This document shows, piece after piece, positions 58,475 through 64,000 of a stretch of 64,000 nt of DNA. Each line of letters starts with the position of its first letter. Positions within the stretch are counted from its first letter, which is position 1. The position numbers and the translations under genes were made by a program. This DNA comes from Rhodopseudomonas sp. (lineage in GTDB: Bacteria; Pseudomonadota; Alphaproteobacteria; Rhizobiales; Xanthobacteraceae), in contig WGNB01000027.1 in NCBI GenBank assembly GCA_016124795.1, positions 34,613-98,612 of the forward strand. Direction: 5' to 3'. The notes below the pieces were generated by a model, which saw only the letters and a program-made list of their open reading frames with translations, made no database searches and had not been told where the DNA came from.

Positions 58475-59206
58475 ATGGTGGTCAAAAAACGCCCGCGGAA
58501 AACCAAAGGGAGTGAGCCAACCAATTCCGAAGTGAGCGCCGTCACGGCGCGCAAACGCGATGCCGCCGCCACCCGTGCGCGCATCCTCGACGCCGCCATG
58601 GAGGAGTTCGCCGTGCGCGGGATGCCGGACGCCCGCATTGAGGATGTGGCGCTGCGTGCCGATACCAATCGGCGGATGATCTATTACTATTTCGGCAGCA
58701 AAGAGGGGCTATACCTTGCCGCGCTTGAGGCCGTTTATGCCGGCTTGATGAATGAAGAGCGCAAGATCGACGTCGAGACGCTGGATCCGGTCGAAGCGAT
58801 CGAAGAACTCGTACGTCTCAAGATCGACCATTACACGACGAATCCGAAATTCATCGCTTTCCTGAATATGGAAAACCTGTATCGGGCCCGCTACCTGAAG
58901 AACTCGAAGCGGCTCGCCGATTTCAAGGCGCCGTTTACCAAGATCATCGCGCGCGTCCTGGAGCGTGGACAACGTCTCGGCATATTCCGCGCCGACGTCG
59001 ATCCGGTCGATCTGTATATTTCGATCTGCGCGCTCGGTTATTTGTATTTCTCGAACCAATACACGCTCGGGGTTATTTTCGGTCGCGACATGATTGCGCC
59101 GAAGCTGCTGAAACAGCGCAAGACGTCGATCTGCGAGATGGTTATCAGCTATCTGAAATACCCCAATATCGATCTCCACCATGAGGTGAAGGGGCGCAAA
59201 AAGTAG
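58475..59206 (+). CDS. TetR/AcrR family regulator
   Basis: ATRARILDAAMEEFAVRGMPDARIEDVALRADTNRRMIYYYFGSKEGLYLAALEAVYAGL; track ORF begins 58373, start at MVVKKRPRK considered more likely. Confidence 0.9.
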   Translation: MVVKKRPRKTKGSEPTNSEVSAVTARKRDAAATRARILDAAMEEFAVRGMPDARIEDVALRADTNRRMIYYYFGSKEGLYLAALEAVYAGLMNEERKIDVETLDPVEAIEELVRLKIDHYTTNPKFIAFLNMENLYRARYLKNSKRLADFKAPFTKIIARVLERGQRLGIFRADVDPVDLYISICALGYLYFSNQYTLGVIFGRDMIAPKLLKQRKTSICEMVISYLKYPNIDLHHEVKGRKK

Positions 59207-59287
59207 CGACGCGCTCGCCGTGCCGCAGCGTTCGGGCCGCCCGGCCCGGGCCAATCAATAACCAAATACAAAAAATAGGGAGCTGGA

Positions 59288-60259
59288 ATGTCTAAAGGTT
59301 CATTGGGGGTCCGTCCGTTTGTCGCGGCTATCGCTTTCTCGGTGCTCGCATTCGCTGCCGCGAAGGCCGAAACTTTTCCGGCCCGGCCGGTCAAAATCAT
59401 CGTGCAAACCGGCGCCGGTTCATCAATCGATGTCGCCGCACGAATTCTGGCGGCCAAGTTGACGACGCTTTGGGGCCAACAAGCTGTTGTTATCAATCAG
59501 CCGGGCGCTGGCGGTGCGTTGGCGACCAAGGCGTTGGCCGCAGCCGCGCCTGACGGCGAAACGCTGCTGCTGGCGGCATCGTCGATCTTCATCGCGCTGC
59601 CGGAGATCCAGAAGGCGCGAGCCGCTGATGTCGATAGCCTGGTGCCGATTTCATTCATTGGCGAGCAGCCGATGGTGGTCGCGGTCGCGGCCGATAGCAA
59701 GGTTCGGTCGTTCGCCGACTTGCTGGCGTTGATGCGCAAGACGCCGGATGGACTTAATTGCGCTGTTTCGACCAGGGGCGGACTATCCCATCTCACAGGC
59801 GAGGCGCTGCGTGAGAAATCCGCAACCAATATGAACTTCATCTATTATCCCGGAACGGCCCAGGCGCTCACCGATATTCTTGGCGGCCGGGTGCCCATGG
59901 GCGTCGACAGTCTGTCCGCCTATATCGGGCCAGCCGCCGGCGGCAAGATCAAGATTGTCGCGGTCGGCTCGGCCAAGCGTCTTGCCCGTCTGCCGGATGT
60001 GCCGACAGTGGCCGAGACGCTCCCTGGCTTTGAGGCTACCGCCTGGCTGGTGCTGGTGGCGCCTAAAGGAACGCCGGCCGGTATCGTCGACAAGATCGGT
60101 GCGGACGTTAATGCACTGCTGGCCGATCCGGAGGTTGTCAAAAGTCTGGACAAGGTCGGCACTTTTGTCCGCCCGATGCCGACTTCGCAGGTCAAAGCTT
60201 TTGTGACGTCCGAACGCCAGAAGTGGGCGCCAATCGTAAGAAAATTCGCCACACAGTAA
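59288..60259 (+). CDS. Tripartite tricarboxylate transporter substrate-binding protein (TctC/Bug)
   Basis: ETFPARPVKIIVQTGAGSSIDVAARILAAKLTTLWGQQAVVINQPGAGGALATKAL. Confidence 0.92.
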   Translation: MSKGSLGVRPFVAAIAFSVLAFAAAKAETFPARPVKIIVQTGAGSSIDVAARILAAKLTTLWGQQAVVINQPGAGGALATKALAAAAPDGETLLLAASSIFIALPEIQKARAADVDSLVPISFIGEQPMVVAVAADSKVRSFADLLALMRKTPDGLNCAVSTRGGLSHLTGEALREKSATNMNFIYYPGTAQALTDILGGRVPMGVDSLSAYIGPAAGGKIKIVAVGSAKRLARLPDVPTVAETLPGFEATAWLVLVAPKGTPAGIVDKIGADVNALLADPEVVKSLDKVGTFVRPMPTSQVKAFVTSERQKWAPIVRKFATQ

Positions 60260-60370
60260 GGGGCGCGAAACTCATCCTGACGTGATGGACGACAGGGTGG
60301 GTCTTTTTACCGGAGATCGCTCGTTCTGGACGTTCTCGCACGGTGAGCCCGGATAGTTCTGGATCGGTGT

Positions 60371-60637
60371 GATTCCCAGGCGAGCAGTTGCAGGCCTTCC
60401 TCGCGTCAGATCCGCTCGACTTTCTTGTGATCGACGGTCCGGCCTTAGGCCCGCAGCAGCTCGCCGATCTTGCGGTAGCCCTAGCGGCCGTACTGCTTGG
60501 CCAGCCGGATCAGGGCCAGCCGGATCAGCGCCAGACGCAGGTCGTCCTTGTTCCTGGGAACGGCCTCATAGCGTTGCGTGCTGCGGGCCACGCCGAGGAC
60601 CAGGGCAATCGATTCGCGATCGAAAAACGCTGATTTT
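60371..60637 (-). pseudogene. Decayed IS3-family orfB transposase remnant
   Basis: Reverse-strand translation FFDRESIALVLGVARSTQRYEAVPRNKDDLRLALIRLALIRLAKQYGR*GYRKIGELLRA*GRTVDHKKVERI*REEGLQLLAW; three in-frame stops. Confidence 0.8.
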
Positions 60638-60646
60638 GGTGGGAGA

Positions 60647-60694
60647 AAATGGCGCGCCCGACACGATTCGAACGTGTGACCTTTGCCTTCGGAG
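60647..60694 (-). repeat. 48-bp direct repeat, copy 2: 3' part of tRNA-Arg(CCG) (candidate att site)
   Basis: Identical to 14865-14912; 5' tRNA half not present next to it. Confidence 0.88.
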
Positions 60695-60874
60695 CAATTT
60701 AACCTGCCCTTCGACGCTTTTCGATGGGTTTCGCTCCTATGCGCTATGCTACTGTAATCACTAAACAAATTGAATTTTCGAGCCGCCTGACGTATCCTCG
60801 AATACGCTCCGACTTGCGGCCGGCTGCTTACGTGGTGCTTACGCGAGAATGGGAGTTTGGACGGGAGAATTCCC

Positions 60875-62266
60875 ATGGCTAGGCTCACAAAGCGGCTCGT
60901 CGACGCTGCGGAGTCGCGAGAGAAGGACTACGTCATCTGGGATGACGAGCTACCAGGTTTCGGCCTCCGCGTCTTCGCTTCAGGCAAGCGCAGCTACGTC
61001 CTCCAATACCGAGCCTTAGGCCGCTCGCGCCGCTATACCATCGGCTTGCATGGCGTCTGGACCGCCGAAAGCGCGAGGCAGGAGGCGAAGGTCCAGTTGG
61101 GCCGCGTCGCGCAGGGCGACAATCCCGCAGAGGAACGCCAGCTCGATCACAAGGCCATCACCGTCAAGGAGCTTTGCACGCTCTATCTCAATGACCTCAA
61201 CGCAGGTCTCATCCTGGGGAAAGGCGGCCGGCCCAAGAAGCCTACGACCGTCGTCACGGATACAGGGCGCATCGAGCGGCACATTATCCCCCTCTTGGGG
61301 ACTCGCCGGGTGAAGGATCTGACCAAGGCCGACATTAACAAGGTCCTGAAGGACATCATGGCCGGCAAGACGCGAGTGTCGGTCAAGACGAAGAAGCTGC
61401 GCGGCAAGGCCATTGTCCGCGGCGGCGCCGGAACGGCCACGCGCACGGTCGGCCTCCTCGGTGGCATCCTCACCTACGCCGTCGAAGCCGGCATCATTGC
61501 GATCAACCCGGCCCACGGCCTTCGGAAGCCCAAGGACAATGTCCGCACTCGCCGGCTGACCGAGGCAGAATATCGGACGCTGGGCGAAATGCTGCGGAAA
61601 GCCGAGCAGGAGGAGAAGTACGCGACGACGGTCCAGATCATCCGCCAGATCGCGCTGACCGGCTGCCGGCGGAGCGAGATGATCGGCCTCATGTGGGCCG
61701 AAGCCGATACCGATGGAAGCTGCCTCCGGCTGATTGATAGCAAGGAGGGGACCTCGATCCGGCCAATGGGTCTGCCCGTTGTCGAGTTTCTCGAGGCGCG
61801 CCGGGAGACGTCATCCGGCACTTATGTCTTCCCGGGCTACGGCGACGATAATGCGTTCGGCAGCTTCCCCAACCACTGGGAGCAGATTTTCAAGGACTCG
61901 CCGCTCTCTGACGTCACGCCGCATGTCTTGCGCCACAGCTTTGCGAGCGTCGGCAACGATCTCGGCTTCACGGAGGTGACGATCGCGGCTCTGGTCGGTC
62001 ATGTAAAGGGGTCCGTCACCAGCAAATATATCCACACGCTCGACACAGCCCTCATCATGGCGGCGGACACAATCGCCGGCTACATTGAAGGCCTGCTCGA
62101 TGGGAAGGAGTTCAAGCAGACTGCCTACGCGCTCGATCGGAATTCTCGAAAAGCGGCTCTCGCTCGCTTTCTTCGCAAGGCGGCCGGCGATGACCAACCT
62201 CGGGGCAGCGAAGATCAGCGCCTTGCTGACATGCCGTTGCTACTATCTGGCGTCAGCGCGCCTTGA
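60875..62266 (+). CDS. Tyrosine-type site-specific integrase (DUF4102/phage integrase)
   Basis: N-term MARLTKRLVDAAESREKDYVIWDDELPGFGLRVFASGKRSYVLQYR; catalytic LTGCRRSEM, HVLRHSFAS, GH and Y in SKYIHTLD; lies 180 nt from the tRNA-Arg repeat. Confidence 0.94.
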   Translation: MARLTKRLVDAAESREKDYVIWDDELPGFGLRVFASGKRSYVLQYRALGRSRRYTIGLHGVWTAESARQEAKVQLGRVAQGDNPAEERQLDHKAITVKELCTLYLNDLNAGLILGKGGRPKKPTTVVTDTGRIERHIIPLLGTRRVKDLTKADINKVLKDIMAGKTRVSVKTKKLRGKAIVRGGAGTATRTVGLLGGILTYAVEAGIIAINPAHGLRKPKDNVRTRRLTEAEYRTLGEMLRKAEQEEKYATTVQIIRQIALTGCRRSEMIGLMWAEADTDGSCLRLIDSKEGTSIRPMGLPVVEFLEARRETSSGTYVFPGYGDDNAFGSFPNHWEQIFKDSPLSDVTPHVLRHSFASVGNDLGFTEVTIAALVGHVKGSVTSKYIHTLDTALIMAADTIAGYIEGLLDGKEFKQTAYALDRNSRKAALARFLRKAAGDDQPRGSEDQRLADMPLLLSGVSAP

Positions 62267-62390
62267 TCATTGGGGGAACAAGCCCGTCTCGCATGCCTAG
62301 TTGGACACCATTCCAACGCGTCCGCTTGTCGAGTGTCGATTATCACTGTACACCTTATCGTCTCAGGATCCCTCTATGACTCGATAGGCG

Positions 62391-62684
62391 ATGCATCCAG
62401 GAACGACAGTCCGGCAGGATTGCCTTGAAAAGCACGGATTGAGCGTGACCGACGCCGCCCGTGTCCTGGGCGTAGATCGGCAGACCCTGAGCAACCTCCT
62501 GAACGCGCGGTCGGGTATCTCGCCAGAGATGGCCATTCGGCTTGAGAAGGCGTTCGGGACGCCCGCACGCGAATGGTTGATCCGGCAGCTTGACCACGAA
62601 CTGGCCGAGGCTATGCGCCGGGTCGACCAGATAGAGGTTGAGCCTTTCCACGCTCCCGCTGGCGAAAGGCGTGGCGACGAATGA
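62391..62684 (+). CDS. HigA-family HTH (XRE) antitoxin/regulator
   Basis: MHPGTTVRQDCLEKHGLSVTDAARVLGVDRQTLSNLLNARSGISPEMAIRLEKAFGTPAREWL. Confidence 0.85.
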   Translation: MHPGTTVRQDCLEKHGLSVTDAARVLGVDRQTLSNLLNARSGISPEMAIRLEKAFGTPAREWLIRQLDHELAEAMRRVDQIEVEPFHAPAGERRGDE

Positions 62685-64000
62685 ACGCGGTCGAGATTGA
62701 GGAAGCCGTCACCGAGCTCGCGGAAAAGCCCTTCGACGCGGCGGAATTTCCGTATCAGTTCCTCGCAGCCTTCGGGAACAAGGACACCACCGTCAAACGG
62801 CTGCGCGTCGGATCGACCAACGCATCCGACCTGCCCGGCGGCGTTCTCCAGCGAAGCAACATTCACATCGCCGTCGCACCACCCGGCAAGGTGACGCAGA
62901 CGCTCGCGGCTCTGCGCGTCAGTCCCGCGACGACGAAGGCTAAGGCGAGGTTTATCCTAGCTACCGACGGCGACGGCTTCGAGGCCGAGGAATTGGAGTC
63001 CGGCGAGACGGTCGCCTGCGCTTATGCTGACTTCCCCAACCATTTCGGCTTCTTCCTGTCACTGGCAGGCATCACCACCGTCAAGCAGGTGCGCGAAAGC
63101 TCGTTCGATATTCGCGCCACCAGCCGCCTCAACCGGCTCTATGTCGAGCTTCTGAAAGACAATTCCGCTTGGGCGAGCGCCGAACGTCGCCACGACATGA
63201 ATCATTTCATGGCGCGGCTGATCTTCTGCTTCTTCGCTGAGGATACTGACATCTTCGGCAAGATCGGCCTGTTCACCGAGACGGTTGAGCGGATGAGCGA
63301 CCGGGACTCGTCCAACACCCACGAGGTGATCGGGACATTGTTCCGCGCCTTGAACACCAAGGGGCCGGATCGTGAGGCGGCGGGGATTCCCCGGTGGGCG
63401 GCCCGCGCCGACCAGTTCCCCTATGTGAACGGCGGGCTGTTTTCCGGCAACATGGAGGTGCCGCGCTTCAGCCGCATCGCGCGCTCATATCTTCTCCATA
63501 TCGGCAATCTCGACTGGACGAAGATCAACCCCGACATCTTTGGGTCGATGATTCAGGCCGTCGCCGATGACGAGGAGCGCGGCGCCCTCGGGATGCACTA
63601 CACCAGCGTCCCGAATATCCTGAAAGTCCTCAACCCACTTTTCCTCGATGACCTGCGCGAGCGTCTTGCGGAAGCGGGCGACAACGCCCGCACGCTCTTG
63701 AATCTCCGCAAGCGCATGTCGCGGATCCGCGTCTTCGATCCCGCCTGCGGCTCCGGCAATTTCCTCGTCATCGCGTATAAGGAGATGAGGTTCATCGAGG
63801 CCGAGATCAACAAGCGGCGCGGCGAGCCGGATCGGTCGTCGGAAATTCCGCTCACCAATTTCCGGGGCATCGAACTTCGCGATTTCCCGGCCGAGATCGC
63901 CCGTCTCGCCCTCATCATCGCCGAGTTTCAATGCGACGTGATCTATCGCGGCAAGCAGCTTGCCTTGAATGAGTTTCTGCCGCTGTCGAAGGAAAACTGG
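62681..64000 (+). CDS. MmeI-like class I SAM-dependent DNA methyltransferase (truncated by window end)
   Basis: My translation from ATG 62681 stays open for 440 codons: MNAVEIEEAVTELAEKPFDAAEFPYQFLAAFGNKDTTVKRL...MHYTSVPNILKVLNPLFLDDL...RIRVFDPACGSGNFLVIAYKEMRFIE (motif I)... Not in ORF track because it has no stop in the window. Confidence 0.85.
   Translation, partial: MNAVEIEEAVTELAEKPFDAAEFPYQFLAAFGNKDTTVKRLRVGSTNASDLPGGVLQRSNIHIAVAPPGKVTQTLAALRVSPATTKAKARFILATDGDGFEAEELESGETVACAYADFPNHFGFFLSLAGITTVKQVRESSFDIRATSRLNRLYVELLKDNSAWASAERRHDMNHFMARLIFCFFAEDTDIFGKIGLFTETVERMSDRDSSNTHEVIGTLFRALNTKGPDREAAGIPRWAARADQFPYVNGGLFSGNMEVPRFSRIARSYLLHIGNLDWTKINPDIFGSMIQAVADDEERGALGMHYTSVPNILKVLNPLFLDDLRERLAEAGDNARTLLNLRKRMSRIRVFDPACGSGNFLVIAYKEMRFIEAEINKRRGEPDRSSEIPLTNFRGIELRDFPAEIARLALIIAEFQCDVIYRGKQLALNEFLPLSKENW

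Noticed and set aside
60388-60633. 81-aa plus-strand ORF MQAFLASDPLDFLVIDGPALGPQQ...
   Set aside because: Antisense of the decayed IS3 orfB remnant; the transposase-like reading on the minus strand explains the sequence.

Overview
The window looks like a high-GC alphaproteobacterial chromosome (Hyphomicrobiales-like gene content; inference). It falls into three parts. (1) 1-14.7 kb is core-like: flagellar genes (flgE 3' end, a small unknown ORF, a FlgN-like ORF, flgK, flgL), an OmpR-type two-component system, an LTXXQ/Spy-like periplasmic protein, a NodT/MacA/MacB-type tripartite exporter and a large COG5610-like HAD protein. (2) 14.9-60.7 kb is a 45.8-kb segment bracketed by two exact 48-bp direct repeats, each matching the 3' part of a tRNA-Arg(CCG) gene. 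It carries kdp(F)ABCDE with an extra 27-aa leader ORF, a nitrate respiration module (nnrS, a cysteine-free Crp/Fnr regulator, fused narK, narGHJI, ppiC, DUF2478) with FNR-type boxes, and a 22-kb CoA-dependent catabolic/transport cluster. That cluster has TRAP genes, three orphan TctC/Bug receptors, an ABC importer, a class II aldolase-like enzyme, ECH, MaoC, an acyl-CoA ligase, an acyl-CoA dehydrogenase, a citryl-CoA lyase-like enzyme, a CaiB-type CoA-transferase, an enolase-superfamily enzyme, a cupin, an atypical M24 protein, an epimerase, LysR and TetR. (3) From the second repeat to the window end is the start of a second putative element: tyrosine integrase, HigA-like HTH protein and an MmeI-like DNA methyltransferase cut by the window edge and missing from the supplied ORF track. 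The most notable observations are the tandem tRNA-Arg islands, the uncharacterised catabolic cluster with its degenerate M24 site, and the HigA/MmeI-like gene pair. All family names come from reading the translations; no database search was run.
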